Source: Maribacter polysaccharolyticus (GTDB lineage Bacteria > Bacteroidota > Bacteroidia > Flavobacteriales > Flavobacteriaceae). From it: 64,000 nt of DNA. Of the stretch, positions 10,526-20,433 are shown one piece after another. Under the pieces are notes generated by a model. The model made no database searches, was not told where the DNA came from, and was given only the letters and a program-made list of their open reading frames with translations. Made by a program: the position numbers and the translations under genes. The stretch's first letter is position 1. The number at the start of each line of letters is the position of its first letter. The DNA is taken from assembly GCF_028882255.1 (NCBI RefSeq), contig NZ_JARBUY010000004.1:632328-696327 (forward strand), in the 5' to 3' direction.

Positions 10526-11524
10526 TTATTTGTTATATGCCCATTTCAGATAAATGGCCCCCCAAGTAAATCCACCACCAAAGGCAGCGAATACGAGGTT
10601 GTCCCCTTTCTTTAGTTTATTTTCATAATCAAAAAGTAACAAAGGTAGGGTAGCCGATGTTGTATTACCGTACTTATCTATGTTCATCATGACCTTGGAA
10701 TTGTCCAATCCCATCCTATTGGCGGTCGCATCGATGATACGTTTATTGGCCTGGTGTGGTACCAACCATGCCACATCTTGTTCGGAAAGGTTATTCCTTT
10801 TCATGATCAGTGCAGCTACATTGGCCATATTGCTGACCGCGAATTTGAATACGGTCCTTCCTTCTTGATAAATAAAATGTTTGCGGTTTTTAACGGTTTC
10901 CTCAGTGGCCGGCATCAACGATCCGCCCGCATCCATACCGAGAAACGCCCGTCCTGAACCGTCTGCCCTCAAATATTCGTCTTGCATCCCCAAACCTTCG
11001 GTATTGGGTTCAAAGAGTACCGCTCCGGCGCCATCCCCGAAAATGATACAGGTGGTCCTATCGGTATAGTCAACGATCGAGGACATTTTGTCGGCCCCGA
11101 TCAATAAGACTTTTTTATACTTGCCCGATTCGATAAAACCGGCTGCTGTAGACATGCCGAACAAAAAACTGGAACATGCCGCCAACAAGTCATAGGCAAA
11201 TGCATTGGTTGCCCCGATTTCCGAGGCGACGAAAGCGGCCGTTGAAGCCACTAAACTATCTGGGGTTGCGGTAGCCACAATGACCAAATCTATTTCTTTT
11301 GGGTCTATATCCCCTTTTTCAATCAAGTCCTCTGCGGCCTTTATGGCCATAAAAGAAGACCCTTTCCCCTCTTCATCCTTTAGAACCCTACGCTCTTTGA
11401 TTCCTGTTCGTGTAGTGATCCATTCATCGTTGGTGTCAACCATTTGTTCAAGCATTTGGTTGGTCATGATGAATTTGGGGACATATCCCCCCACAGCTGT
11501 GATCGCCGCACTTAGTTTACCCAT
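10526..11524 (-). CDS. fabH: Beta-ketoacyl-ACP synthase III
   Basis: Condenses an acyl-CoA primer with malonyl-ACP to start fatty-acid synthesis. 332 residues with the full catalytic triad: Cys117 in DLLAACSSFLFG, the histidine of VPHQANKRI and the asparagine of KYGNTTSATLP. It is the third gene of the yceD-rpmF-fabH-accB-accC run. A terminator-like hairpin between rpmF and fabH suggests that fabH-accB-accC is partly uncoupled from the ribosomal gene. Confidence 0.96.
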   Translation of the reverse strand: MGKLSAAITAVGGYVPKFIMTNQMLEQMVDTNDEWITTRTGIKERRVLKDEEGKGSSFMAIKAAEDLIEKGDIDPKEIDLVIVATATPDSLVASTAAFVASEIGATNAFAYDLLAACSSFLFGMSTAAGFIESGKYKKVLLIGADKMSSIVDYTDRTTCIIFGDGAGAVLFEPNTEGLGMQDEYLRADGSGRAFLGMDAGGSLMPATEETVKNRKHFIYQEGRTVFKFAVSNMANVAALIMKRNNLSEQDVAWLVPHQANKRIIDATANRMGLDNSKVMMNIDKYGNTTSATLPLLLFDYENKLKKGDNLVFAAFGGGFTWGAIYLKWAYNK

Positions 11525-11715
11525 AGTTAGTTTGTGTTACTAATCAAAATATTAAAAAATGCTTCATAATCGGGGAAAAATAGTGATTTCTGAGGACTTT
11601 TTATCCAAAAAGAGATTGTTTATGACTAATTTGAACCAATTAGTCCTTTTAAAAAACCATTTCCCTTTACCCGTATGTAGTTAAGGCTTTTGTACGAATG
11701 ATTCGATTTAGGCCA

Positions 11716-11746
11716 TAAAAAAACCCCGCTTTTTTATGGCAGGGGT
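11716..11746 (-). terminator. Terminator or attenuator after rpmF
   Basis: Read leftward, ACCCCTGC pairs with GCGGGGT and is followed by seven T. It lies in the ~250-base gap between rpmF and fabH. No clear promoter for fabH was found in the gap. Confidence 0.65.
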
Positions 11747-11770
11747 GTGTGTTTTATGCAAATTCAAGTC

Positions 11771-11968
11771 TTAAGCCTCAGCCTCCTCGGTTTGATCTAT
11801 AAGGACTTGTCCTTTGTAGTATAATTTACCTTCATGCCAATGTGCCCTATGGTACAAATGCATTTCCCCGGTTGTTGGGTCTTTGGCGATTGTTGGTGCA
11901 ACTGCCTTGTAATGCGTTCTTCGCTTGTCTCTCCTAGTTTTGGAAATTTTTCTTTTAGGATGTGCCAT
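11771..11968 (-). CDS. rpmF: 50S ribosomal protein L32
   Basis: 65 residues beginning [20 protein letters not shown], the typical L32 start. The C-terminal half contains [16 protein letters not shown]. It is six bases downstream of yceD. Confidence 0.97.
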   Translation of the reverse strand: MAHPKRKISKTRRDKRRTHYKAVAPTIAKDPTTGEMHLYHRAHWHEGKLYYKGQVLIDQTEEAEA

Positions 11969-11974
11969 TATTAA

Positions 11975-12505
11975 TTATTTATCCGTTTGTAACTTCTTTA
12001 ATTCATCCCAACGGGGATCACTATCTTCACTGTCGTTTTTCTCTTCTTTTGGACTTAGTTCTGCAAGTTTGTCAAGTACCTTCGATTGAAGCGTGCCATC
12101 CAGGACTCCCGGATGGATTCTTTTTTGAGGTACGGCCAAAACCAACATTTCATAAACGTATTGCGCTATGTTCAATTGATGTTCGCCATGGGGAATGATC
12201 AATATCTCATCATTCTCATCATTGAATTCATCACCGAATTTGACCACCAATTCCAATGCCCCTTCAATCTCTTGATCATAAGGTTCACTGGTCGTATCGC
12301 AATCCACATTTACCGAGCCTTCCGCATGCATTTCCAATTCCAGCATGGTACTCATCTTATTGAGGACCACGGATAGGTTTATTTTGGCATCATTGAACTC
12401 GTCGTATCCAAAAGATTCAAAGAACGTATTGTTTATCTTATATTCAAACTCGTGTTTTCCTTGCTTCAATCCAGAGAAAGGAATATTGAACTCCTTTTGT
12501 TTCAT
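11975..12505 (-). CDS. YceD/DUF177 family protein
   Basis: Conserved partner of rpmF, linked in other bacteria to 23S rRNA/50S maturation. The C-terminal half has the acidic DEYD-like stretch (FGDEFNDENDEILIIPHGEHQLNIAQYVYEML). I start it at the ATG at 12505 (MKQKEFNIPFSGLKQGKHEF): the ATG at 12541 would lie only 12 bases from the -7 box at 12553, leaving almost no leader. Confidence 0.85.
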   Translation of the reverse strand: MKQKEFNIPFSGLKQGKHEFEYKINNTFFESFGYDEFNDAKINLSVVLNKMSTMLELEMHAEGSVNVDCDTTSEPYDQEIEGALELVVKFGDEFNDENDEILIIPHGEHQLNIAQYVYEMLVLAVPQKRIHPGVLDGTLQSKVLDKLAELSPKEEKNDSEDSDPRWDELKKLQTDK

Positions 12506-12552
12506 CACCACAACACTTGTTTTTAATCCACTTGCCCACATAAAGGCGGGTG

Positions 12553-12582
12553 CAAAGATACTTTTTTTTTAATAAATGCCAA
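12553..12582 (-). promoter_or_regulatory. Promoter of the yceD-rpmF operon
   Basis: On the minus strand TTG (12582-12580), 19 bases including an A-rich run, then TATCTTTG (12560-12553), a full match to the Bacteroidota -7 box. Confidence 0.7.
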
Positions 12583-12667
12583 TTATTAGCCTGTAAATCT
12601 TCTGTCTTTCATTCAGTTGTACGAAAACAGCCCTAAAAATGTGCCCTTTTCGGCTCAAATGGCCCGC

Positions 12668-13714
12668 TTATCTCCTCACTTTCTGCTTTTGTAAGGGGTT
12701 TTCGGTCAACTGTGCATACTCCTCCCTGTTCCTGAAAATTTGTATGGCCTTGAATAGTGCCTCCTTGAACGAATTGTTGTCGGCCTCTCCCTTTCCGGCT
12801 ATTTCATAGGCCGTTCCATGATCGGGGGAGGTACGTACTTTTGAAAGTCCGGCCGTATAGTTCACCCCGTTCCCGAATGACAAGGTTTTAAAAGGTATAA
12901 GTCCTTGGTCATGGTATGCGGCAAGGATGGCATCGAATTTCTTGTAGCCGTCAGAACCAAAGAAACTATCGGCCGAATAGGGCCCGAAAACCAGGTGGCC
13001 CTTTTCTTTCAATTCCTTTATGACCGGTTTCATGACCTCCTCGTCTTCTTTGCCTATTACCCCGTGATCGCCGGAATGGGGGTTAATTCCCAATAGTGCG
13101 ATTTTAGGCCTGGGGATGGCGAAATCCATTTGCAATGATTTCTCGATGATACGGATTTTGTTCCGAATCAAATCGGGACCTATAGCCTCAGGCACTTCTT
13201 TGACCGGTATGTGGTCGGTCAGCAGCCCCACTTTCAGGTCATCGGTTATCATGAACATTAGGCTCTCCCCACCAAACTCCTGGGCGAGATAGTCGGTATG
13301 GCCCGGAAATTTGAAATCCTTGGCCTGTATGTTTTTTTTGTTGATGGGCGCGGTGACCAATACATCGACTTTATCTTCCTGTAAAGCCTTGACGGCGGCC
13401 CGTAACGACCGAATGGCATAGTCCCCCCCTTGTTTGGTTTCCTTGCCGAACTCGACCTTGGGGGTTTCTTTCCAAACATTCACCACGTTTACCTTGCCTT
13501 CCAACGCCTTGTCGGCATCAGGCACCCCATTATAATTCAAGGTAATGCCCAAAGCGTTTTTCTGGAAAGTAATGGTCTTGTTGGAGGCAAATATTACGGG
13601 GGTGCAAAAATCCAACATCCGTGCGTCCTCAAAGGTCTTGAGTATGATTTCGCATCCAATGCCATTCAAATCCCCTATTGATATTCCTACCCTTATTTTT
13701 CGACTTTCCTGCAT
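12668..13714 (-). CDS. pdxA: 4-hydroxythreonine-4-phosphate dehydrogenase
   Basis: NAD-dependent step of the DXP-dependent vitamin B6 pathway. 348 residues. It begins RKIRVGISIGDLNGIG. The metal-binding histidines sit in KFPGHTDYLAQ and AAYHDQGLIPFK, and NPHSGDHG and RTSPDHGTAYEIAG are family signatures. It is divergent from ribE. Confidence 0.95.
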   Translation of the reverse strand: MQESRKIRVGISIGDLNGIGCEIILKTFEDARMLDFCTPVIFASNKTITFQKNALGITLNYNGVPDADKALEGKVNVVNVWKETPKVEFGKETKQGGDYAIRSLRAAVKALQEDKVDVLVTAPINKKNIQAKDFKFPGHTDYLAQEFGGESLMFMITDDLKVGLLTDHIPVKEVPEAIGPDLIRNKIRIIEKSLQMDFAIPRPKIALLGINPHSGDHGVIGKEDEEVMKPVIKELKEKGHLVFGPYSADSFFGSDGYKKFDAILAAYHDQGLIPFKTLSFGNGVNYTAGLSKVRTSPDHGTAYEIAGKGEADNNSFKEALFKAIQIFRNREEYAQLTENPLQKQKVRR

Positions 13715-13798
13715 TATATAATTACCTTTGTGTTTTGCGATCGTATTTTAAATATGACGCTTGATCTTAAACACAAAATTACTTAATTTAAACGACAC

Positions 13799-14392
13799 AT
13801 GTTTACGGGAATAATCGAATCTTTGGGAGAAGTACAACAACTGGAAAAAGAAGGAGGTAATCTTCATATCAGCATCAATTCCTCGATAACCCAAGAATTG
13901 AAAATAGACCAAAGTGTTGCACATAATGGCGTTTGTCTAACGGTGGTTGCCATAAATGGACCCGTTTACACGGTCACAGCCATTGAAGAAACCCTTCTTA
14001 AATCGAACCTTGGGGAATTAAAGGTCGGGGATAAAGTGAATTTGGAAAGGGCGATGGTAATGGGTGCCAGATTGGATGGCCATATCGTTCAGGGCCATGT
14101 GGACCAAACCGGAAAATGTACCGCCATTTCCGAAAAGGACGGAAGCTGGTATTTCTCTTTTGAATATGATGCCGTATACGATAATGTGACCATTGAAAAA
14201 GGATCGATTTCCATTGATGGGGTCAGTCTTACCGTTGTAGACTCGGGTGCGAACCGTTTTAGTGTTGCCATTATCCCTTACACCTATGAAAACACAAGGT
14301 TCAATACATATCAAATAGGTAGTACGGTAAACTTGGAATTCGATGTTATCGGGAAATATGTTGCCCGTATGACGCAACACCTTGCGAAATAG
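13799..14392 (+). CDS. ribE: Riboflavin synthase, alpha chain
   Basis: Dismutates two lumazines to riboflavin. 197 residues forming two tandem barrel repeats: MFTGIIESLGEV ... NGVCLTV in the first, and GHIVQGHVDQTG ... DGVSLTVV in the second. MFTGI and GHVD are diagnostic. It is convergent with the next gene, with three bases between the stops and no terminator visible. Confidence 0.96.
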   Translation: MFTGIIESLGEVQQLEKEGGNLHISINSSITQELKIDQSVAHNGVCLTVVAINGPVYTVTAIEETLLKSNLGELKVGDKVNLERAMVMGARLDGHIVQGHVDQTGKCTAISEKDGSWYFSFEYDAVYDNVTIEKGSISIDGVSLTVVDSGANRFSVAIIPYTYENTRFNTYQIGSTVNLEFDVIGKYVARMTQHLAK

Positions 14393-14395
14393 CCC

Positions 14396-15481
14396 TTATA
14401 CCTTTATGAATATTTTCTTTCTATGCATCATATAGCCAAGCCCTAAGTAGAAGGTTACCACGGTAAGGCCGTATAAAAGGGAGGAAAGTTCCTTAGCCAT
14501 AAAATCGTGCACATACACGTTTTGAAAGAGCCATCCATGTAAGGAGGTATCCCCCACCGCTATCTGCCCCATTATCTTGCTGATAAAACTGGACAGAAAA
14601 TATATGGTAATGGCATTGGCCCCGACATATTTAAAAATACTGCCGAATTCAATGTGCCGCACATCGGAAAAATAATAGATCAACGCCAGTAAAATATTGG
14701 CCCAACCGGCAGTCACCAATACGAAACTACTACTCCAAAGGGCCTTGTTGATGGGGAAAAGGGTATCCCATAGATAGCCCAGTACCAACATGGTGACCCC
14801 CAATCCCAAAAGCACCGATTCTTTCTTTTTCCGCTTGGAGGTCAATAAAAGACCCGTAAAAACCCCCAGTAAGGAAGTGGCAATGGACGGCAGGGTACTC
14901 AGCAACCCTTCGGGATCATAATCGGGTTTATAGTTATGGGTGCCGAAAACCTTGACATCGATATAATTCGCCAAGTTGTTGGGGGCGCGATTAAAGGTCG
15001 ATGCAACGCCTTCTACGGGTACATAGGCCATTACCAGCCAATACCCGACCAAAACCGCAACACAGATACCGATTAAGACCTTCCAATTAAAGTTCATGAA
15101 CAGGATGGCCGCAAAAAAGAACACCACCCCAATACGCTGCAGTACCCCCGGAAACCGGATACTTTCAAAATCCTTAATAAAGGGGAAATGGATCAAAAAA
15201 GCCCCTAGGAACAACCCCAGACCGATCAATTTCAGACTCCGTACGACAATCTTCCGGTAGGTAGGCCAGGAAGCCGTCTTGTGCTGATAGGCGAAAGCTA
15301 TGGAAGTACCCACGATAAAAAGGAAAAACGGGAATACGAGATCTGTTGGGGTATATCCATGCCAATCGGCATGTAATAAGGGCGCATATACGTTCGACCA
15401 GGTCCCCGGCGTATTCACCAAAATCATCAATACGATGGTCAACCCCCTAAAGATATCGACCGAAATCACCCTATTTCCCAT
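14396..15481 (-). CDS. Membrane acyltransferase, HGSNAT/DUF5009-like
   Basis: About ten membrane segments in 361 residues. The N-terminus RVISVDIFRGLTIVLMILVNTPGTW and then PTDLVFPFFLFIVGTSIAFA are typical of heparan-alpha-glucosaminide N-acetyltransferase-like proteins, which move acetyl groups onto sugars across a membrane. The gene starts nine bases after the stop of the symporter gene, so the two form an operon; a role in modifying an imported amino sugar is inference. Confidence 0.75.
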   Translation of the reverse strand: MGNRVISVDIFRGLTIVLMILVNTPGTWSNVYAPLLHADWHGYTPTDLVFPFFLFIVGTSIAFAYQHKTASWPTYRKIVVRSLKLIGLGLFLGAFLIHFPFIKDFESIRFPGVLQRIGVVFFFAAILFMNFNWKVLIGICVAVLVGYWLVMAYVPVEGVASTFNRAPNNLANYIDVKVFGTHNYKPDYDPEGLLSTLPSIATSLLGVFTGLLLTSKRKKKESVLLGLGVTMLVLGYLWDTLFPINKALWSSSFVLVTAGWANILLALIYYFSDVRHIEFGSIFKYVGANAITIYFLSSFISKIMGQIAVGDTSLHGWLFQNVYVHDFMAKELSSLLYGLTVVTFYLGLGYMMHRKKIFIKV

Positions 15482-15490
15482 ATGTTTTAT

Positions 15491-17299
15491 TTATAGAATA
15501 TTGTCTTTCATTTTGCCCCAAGCCTTGATCAAAAGGAAACCGGAAACTGCGGCGATTCCGGTCAAGATCAGTGCCGATGTGGTATGCCCATAGATCCAAT
15601 GACCCGTTGCGAACATGATGGTATAGATCAGCACCACACCCAATAGCATGGCTAAAATACCTTGGGGAACACTCCATTTTTCACCCTTATCGATCACAAC
15701 ACCATCCTCCTTGGCTTCGGCGACCACTTTTGCCCATCCGGGACCACCGGGTTGTATTTTTTTGTAGAAGGAGTACAATACCATATTTGACTCCGGTGGG
15801 GTAATGAACGTTGCAACCAACCAGATAAGGGTAGTGATGACCATGACAAAAGGAATTTCCCCCCACTCTGGCAACCATCCCGTTTCCGGGGCAAAAAAGA
15901 AAGCCCCCAAGGGAGTCGCCTTAAGCGAAATGGATAGGATGCCCGATGCGAACATGGCCGAAATCTCGGTCCATGCATTGATCCGCCACCAGAACCATCT
16001 CAATATAAAAATGAGTCCGGTACCTGCCCCGAACAACAAGAGCATATCAAAAATCTGCATGGCATTCTGCATCAGTAAGGCAAGTATCGCACTAAAAACC
16101 ATGAGTATGACCGTTGAAAACCGCCCTACGGCCACCAATCTTTTTTCTGTGGCATTCGGATTGATCTGTTGCTTATAAAAATCAAAAACGATATAGGAAG
16201 AACCCCAGTTCAATTGGGTGGAAATGGTACTCATATAGGCAGCTATCAACGAAGCCAATACCAAGCCCAACAAACCACTGGGTAATTTGGTCAACATGGC
16301 CGAATAGGCCAGATCATGCCCCAACTTATCGGCCGGAACATCGGGAAATGCCGCTGAAATACTGGCAATATCGGGATATACCACCAAAGACGCCAAGGCG
16401 ACAACGATCCACGGCCAAGGCCTAAGGGCATAATGCATGATATTGAAAAAGAACGTCGCACCTATGGCATGGTTCTCGTTTTTGGCGGCCAACATACGCT
16501 GGGCGATATAGCCGCCCCCACCGGGTTCCCCCCCAGGGTACCACGAACTCCACCATTGTACCGCAAGCGGGATCACCAATAAGGTAATCACCATTTCCGT
16601 ATTGCTGAAATCGGGAAGGATGGAAAGTTTATCCTTTACATTTTCATTGGCCATTACGGCATGGATCCCCCCGACCTCAGGAAGGTTCACCAAGTAATAC
16701 GCGGCCCCTATGGCCCCTGCCATGGCGACAAAAAACAACAGGAAATCGGTATAGACCACGCCTTTGAAACCCCCCAAGGCACTAAAGGTAACGGTAATCA
16801 AGCCGGCACCGACAACGGTCTCCCAAGGTTCCAATCCCAACATGATCCCCCCGATTTTTATTGCGGCCAAGGTTACGGCCGACATGGTGATCACATTAAA
16901 GATGACCCCAAGATAAACCGCCCTGAATTTACGCAAGAAACTGGCGGGCTTTCCCCCATAACGCAATTCATAGAACTCCAAATCGGTATTCACGTTCGAT
17001 TTTCTCCACAGCTTGGCATAGACGAATACCGTTAACATCCCCGTAATCAGAAAACACCACCAACCCCAGTTGCCCGAAACCCCGTTATTACGTACCAGAT
17101 CGGTGACCAAGTTCGGGGTATCGGTAGAAAAGGTAGTGGCCACCATGGAAAGGCCCAACAACCACCAAGGCATGGTTTTCCCGGAAAGAAAGTATTCCGA
17201 TGAATTTTTACCGGATTTTTTGGAAACGTAAATGCCGATGCCCAAAACGATTGAAAAGAAAACGGCGATAAAGCCGTAATCCAGTATGCTTAATTTCAT
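15491..17299 (-). CDS. Sodium:solute symporter (SSS family)
   Basis: Inner-membrane sodium-coupled importer of 602 residues with about 14 membrane segments. It begins LSILDYGFIAVFFSIVLGIGIYVSKK. SSEYFLSGKTMPWWLLGLSMVATTFSTDTP carries the first helices with the Na-site serines, and LIAAYMSTISTQLNWGSSY is the helix-8 Na2 motif. The related flavobacterial proteins carry sugars or sialic acid-like substrates; the substrate here is not known. It is cotranscribed with the acyltransferase downstream. Confidence 0.88.
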   Translation of the reverse strand: MKLSILDYGFIAVFFSIVLGIGIYVSKKSGKNSSEYFLSGKTMPWWLLGLSMVATTFSTDTPNLVTDLVRNNGVSGNWGWWCFLITGMLTVFVYAKLWRKSNVNTDLEFYELRYGGKPASFLRKFRAVYLGVIFNVITMSAVTLAAIKIGGIMLGLEPWETVVGAGLITVTFSALGGFKGVVYTDFLLFFVAMAGAIGAAYYLVNLPEVGGIHAVMANENVKDKLSILPDFSNTEMVITLLVIPLAVQWWSSWYPGGEPGGGGYIAQRMLAAKNENHAIGATFFFNIMHYALRPWPWIVVALASLVVYPDIASISAAFPDVPADKLGHDLAYSAMLTKLPSGLLGLVLASLIAAYMSTISTQLNWGSSYIVFDFYKQQINPNATEKRLVAVGRFSTVILMVFSAILALLMQNAMQIFDMLLLFGAGTGLIFILRWFWWRINAWTEISAMFASGILSISLKATPLGAFFFAPETGWLPEWGEIPFVMVITTLIWLVATFITPPESNMVLYSFYKKIQPGGPGWAKVVAEAKEDGVVIDKGEKWSVPQGILAMLLGVVLIYTIMFATGHWIYGHTTSALILTGIAAVSGFLLIKAWGKMKDNIL

Positions 17300-17378
17300 G
17301 GGGGGATAAAGTTTGTTGGTTAAGGGTTAAAGATAAAATTTTTTAAGATACTTTTGCTTTGTTTCCTAAACATCTATA

Positions 17379-18134
17379 GTGCTCCTAACGATACAATCGG
17401 ACATATCAACTATGGCATGGGTCATGGCATTCGCCGCGACCTTTGTGGTCGGTATTTCCAAGGCCGGAATCAAGGGGGTGGCCATTATCAACGTAACCCT
17501 TATGGCTTTGGCCTTTGGTGCCAAAGAATCTACCGGACTCGTGGTTCCCTTGCTCATTTTGGCCGATATCTTTGCAGTGATCTACTACAACCGGCATACC
17601 CAATGGACGTACATCCTGAGGTTTTTACCTTGGATTATCGTAGGTATATTGATCGGGGTATATATTGGGCTAGATCTTGATGAACAAACCTTTAAAATAG
17701 GGATGGCCATTATTATCCTTGGCAGTGTGGTCATGATGTACTGGTGGGACCGAAAAAAAACCAAGAAGGTACCTACCCATTGGACCTTTGCCGGATTCAT
17801 CGGGATTTTAACGGGCATTACCACCATGATCGGTAATTTGGCCGGAGCCTTCAGCAATATCTTCTTTTTGGCAATGCGACTGCCCAAAAATGAATTTATA
17901 GGTACGGCCGCATGGCTGTTCCTGATCATCAACCTATTTAAACTCCCTTTCCATATCTGGTCTTGGGGCACTGTTACCCCTGAAACCTTATTGATCAACC
18001 TAAAATTGGCCCCTGCCATTTTTCTTGGACTTTTTATCGGGGTACGTTTGGTGAAGATCATCAAAGAGGACTTTTATCGCAAGATGATCCTAGTGCTTAC
18101 CGCCTTTGGGGCGATCATGATCTTGGTGAAATAA
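17379..18134 (+). CDS. TauE/SafE family (sulfite exporter-like) permease
   Basis: 251 residues, about eight membrane segments in two repeats: GISKAGIKGVAIINVTLMAL in the first and GFIGILTGITTMIGNLAGAF in the second, the family's glycine-rich pairs. Members export sulfoacetate, sulfite or unknown anions. The GTG at 17379 gives the longest form; the ATG at 17412 (MAWVMAFAATF) is an alternative start. Confidence 0.85.
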   Translation: MLLTIQSDISTMAWVMAFAATFVVGISKAGIKGVAIINVTLMALAFGAKESTGLVVPLLILADIFAVIYYNRHTQWTYILRFLPWIIVGILIGVYIGLDLDEQTFKIGMAIIILGSVVMMYWWDRKKTKKVPTHWTFAGFIGILTGITTMIGNLAGAFSNIFFLAMRLPKNEFIGTAAWLFLIINLFKLPFHIWSWGTVTPETLLINLKLAPAIFLGLFIGVRLVKIIKEDFYRKMILVLTAFGAIMILVK

Positions 18135-18521
18135 GTCCTATTGCAGCGAATGCCCCGTACCATTTACAAGGCCCTCCCATAGGGTATCGGTCAAAAAATG
18201 GAACCGGTATGGTGCACGCCCATCCAAAGGATCCAAGAAAGACCCAAACAAATCAAAAACCGTCCTATCTCTATATAATCTATCCGTGTACGCATAGAAC
18301 AAGAATTTATATGAAAGTGTAAAATTAAGAGGGAAACCCCTTACACGGATTTGTTTTGGACCAAGGGTAATTATTCTCGTTAAAGTTTGGGAATGAACCC
18401 AAAAGCGATTGTGATCGGGCACCCAAACAGCCAGGGTGCATCGCTCTACCCCTATACATTTGCCCTAAAGGAATGCGAAAAAGGGCATTTTATCACATCG
18501 TTAAAAAACCACCCTTCAGAT
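18135..18521. other. Intergenic stretch without a supported gene
   Basis: A 94-codon open frame on the minus strand (18138-18422) has no recognisable motif, start context or family, so I do not call it. No repeat or clear terminator was seen. Confidence 0.4.
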
Positions 18522-18938
18522 TTAAAACCCTCCTGTGTGCTGCAGTTCGTTTTTGATCCTTGCCTCGGTAGGGTGCAGGAAAACCATATATGCGATGATG
18601 AAAATACCAAAGACCACCAAACCTGGCTTTAGGAAAAGGATCAAAAATGCCGCTCCTTCCATTAAAGCCCAGCGCACCAAAGCAGCACTTTGGTAATAGG
18701 GTATTTTTTCTTCCAAACTCTTTTTTCGGTCTATCTTCTCCAATTGCGCCTTAAAAAGAAAATTCCCCATTAAAACGGCGGCAATGGCAATACATATGAA
18801 CACCATGGCCTCGGTATCCAATTCGGGGAATTCCAGTAAGGTCGATATCGTAAAGTCCCCCACAACAAAATAGGCCAGGGTTACTCCTATACAAAGGGCG
18901 AAATGTACTATTTTAAGGGTCTGTAGTTTCTCTTTCAT
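18522..18938 (-). CDS. Small membrane protein, uncharacterised
   Basis: 138 residues with four predicted membrane segments: LKIVHFALCIGVTLAYFVVG, AMVFICIAIAAVLMGNFLF, LVRWALMEGAAFLILFL and VFGIFIIAYMVFL. A charged loop LEKIDRKKSLEEKIPYYQ lies between the second and third. It resembles widespread flavobacterial 4-TM proteins of unknown function. Confidence 0.7.
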   Translation of the reverse strand: MKEKLQTLKIVHFALCIGVTLAYFVVGDFTISTLLEFPELDTEAMVFICIAIAAVLMGNFLFKAQLEKIDRKKSLEEKIPYYQSAALVRWALMEGAAFLILFLKPGLVVFGIFIIAYMVFLHPTEARIKNELQHTGGF

Positions 18939-19188
18939 GAAAATAGGTTTCGTTGGTTTTTATCAATGGATCTTAAACAAAGATCATATCATGTAAGATA
19001 ATCACTTTTTACAAATAGTCTTAAACAATAAGATAATTCCTTTGCACAACCCATCCGTTAGTATCCAAATCCCCATTTTTTACAAACCCTTTTTTTTTGT
19101 TCCTGATAGCTTCTTATTCAAGCAAGTGGTGAAAACATATGGATAACCCTAGAAAACGTGTACCTGTAATTGATACCTTACTTTAAGA

Positions 19189-19407
19189 TTAAGCCATTTT
19201 GGCTTTGTTCCTCTTCGTAGTAAAAGATAACGCTTTCTTTACCCTTGAATTTTTGAATTTGTACAAACGGGCTACTGTATTCCCGTTAGTGGAAGAAGTA
19301 ATGTTGGTCATTTCTATAGTTTCTACCTTAATATCGGCTTTAGCATCTTGGGCTTGGGCAGTTACTCCGATGGTAAGAACAAAGATTAAAGTTAAGATAG
19401 TTTTCAT
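19189..19407 (-). CDS. Small secreted protein
   Basis: 72 residues: the signal peptide MKTILTLIFVLTIGVTAQAQ with cleavage after AQA, then a short mature part ending in basic residues (KALSFTTKRNKAKMA). No family recognised; the basic tail suggests binding to an acidic partner, but that is a guess. Confidence 0.65.
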   Translation of the reverse strand: MKTILTLIFVLTIGVTAQAQDAKADIKVETIEMTNITSSTNGNTVARLYKFKNSRVKKALSFTTKRNKAKMA

Positions 19408-19953
19408 GACTTGCGTTTTTATATAATAAAAACGCAGCAGCGGGTATCGAGCTAGGTTGTAAAACGTTCAAAACCCCTTATTTTTCGGTAACTGACAGGA
19501 ATCCGGATAAAGTGCATAAAATGCTCGATAAACGTATTGGGACCCAAAAACACCTCACCGAAGGTATGTGTATTTCATCGGGATAAGCGACCGCTATCCA
19601 GCACCGTTTTTGAAGGTTTCGATGGAGAATCGGGGTCCATGCAATAATTACATAAGAAAAGGCCCTTTAGGATAATAAATAAAATGGAGATCTTGCCTCA
19701 TGACCCCAAAGGCCCGTAGCGGAATTCTTTTCAAGTTGCCCCATCACTTACTGCTATTGTGAGTAGACTTTAGCCGAAAAACAAAAAAACCTGGGAAGCG
19801 AATAAAAATTTCCTTTGTATCCACAGCTGAATGGACAACAAAGAAAATCACTTGCTGCGGATAGTGGATAGGGCCAGAACTTCACTAGAGGGTTTTTACG
19901 TCTTTATACCGAATTTCTTCACCCCGGAAAAATGCCCCCTTTCCATTCGATCC
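19408..19953. other. Intergenic stretch, no gene seen
   Basis: About 545 bases with no supported open frame, no strong hairpin and no match to the repeats of the 36-56 kb array. Confidence 0.4.
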
Positions 19954-20310
19954 CTAATCGTAATTCAATCGATCCCGTATGGTGCCATCCTTACGATGGA
20001 TGATCACATCGGCCTTGTATTTGCGAGCCAATCGTTTGGCTTTATTTATGGCCGTATCTTGGCGTTGGTGTACGGAGGTAATGCGTTTGTTGCCCTCACG
20101 CCTAACGGCCCAACCGTTCTCATGTGGGACTACGTGCTGGTGCCATGTCCTTCCTCGTTTACTTTGACGCGAACTTTTCAAAAAGACTTCCACCAGTTCA
20201 CTTAAAAGGGTTATCCAAGATTTGGCACGGTTACTTTGCGGCATTTCACATGGTTTTAATGGGGTCGAAGATACTATTTTCAGCCAAGAATGTAAGTATC
20301 CCCGTTTCAC
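19954..20310 (-). CDS. DUF2188 domain protein
   Basis: The C-terminal ~60 residues read HVVPHENGWAVRREGNKRIT ... QDTAINKAKRLARKYKADVIIHRKDGTIRDRLNYD, the DUF2188 domain (short beta-beta-alpha-beta fold, function unknown). The N-terminal ~50 residues are unrelated to the domain; the real start may be the ATG at 20244 (MPQSNRAKSW). Confidence 0.7.
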   Translation of the reverse strand: MKRGYLHSWLKIVSSTPLKPCEMPQSNRAKSWITLLSELVEVFLKSSRQSKRGRTWHQHVVPHENGWAVRREGNKRITSVHQRQDTAINKAKRLARKYKADVIIHRKDGTIRDRLNYD

Positions 20311-20360
20311 GTTCCCTCTTTGGCGATCCTAAGGCCGATCGTTTTCATACCCCATTCCCC

Positions 20361-20404
20361 AAAAAAATAACCCATGATCTGAAAAACCTTCAAACCATGG
20401 GTTA
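20361..20404 (-). terminator. Terminator of the glp operon
   Basis: Read leftward, TAACCCATG and CATGGGTTA form a perfect 9-bp stem (20368-20376 and 20396-20404), followed by a run of seven T. Confidence 0.8.
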
Positions 20405-20433
20405 CCACAAAAATTGGGAGACTATTTTTTGGG

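Noticed and set aside
12506-12541. Longer start of the YceD/DUF177 gene at 12541
   Set aside because: It would lie 12 bases from the -7 box; the ATG at 12505 gives the usual N-terminus.
18138-18422. 94-codon open frame behind the TauE/SafE gene
   Set aside because: No motif, no clear start context, no neighbour supporting it.
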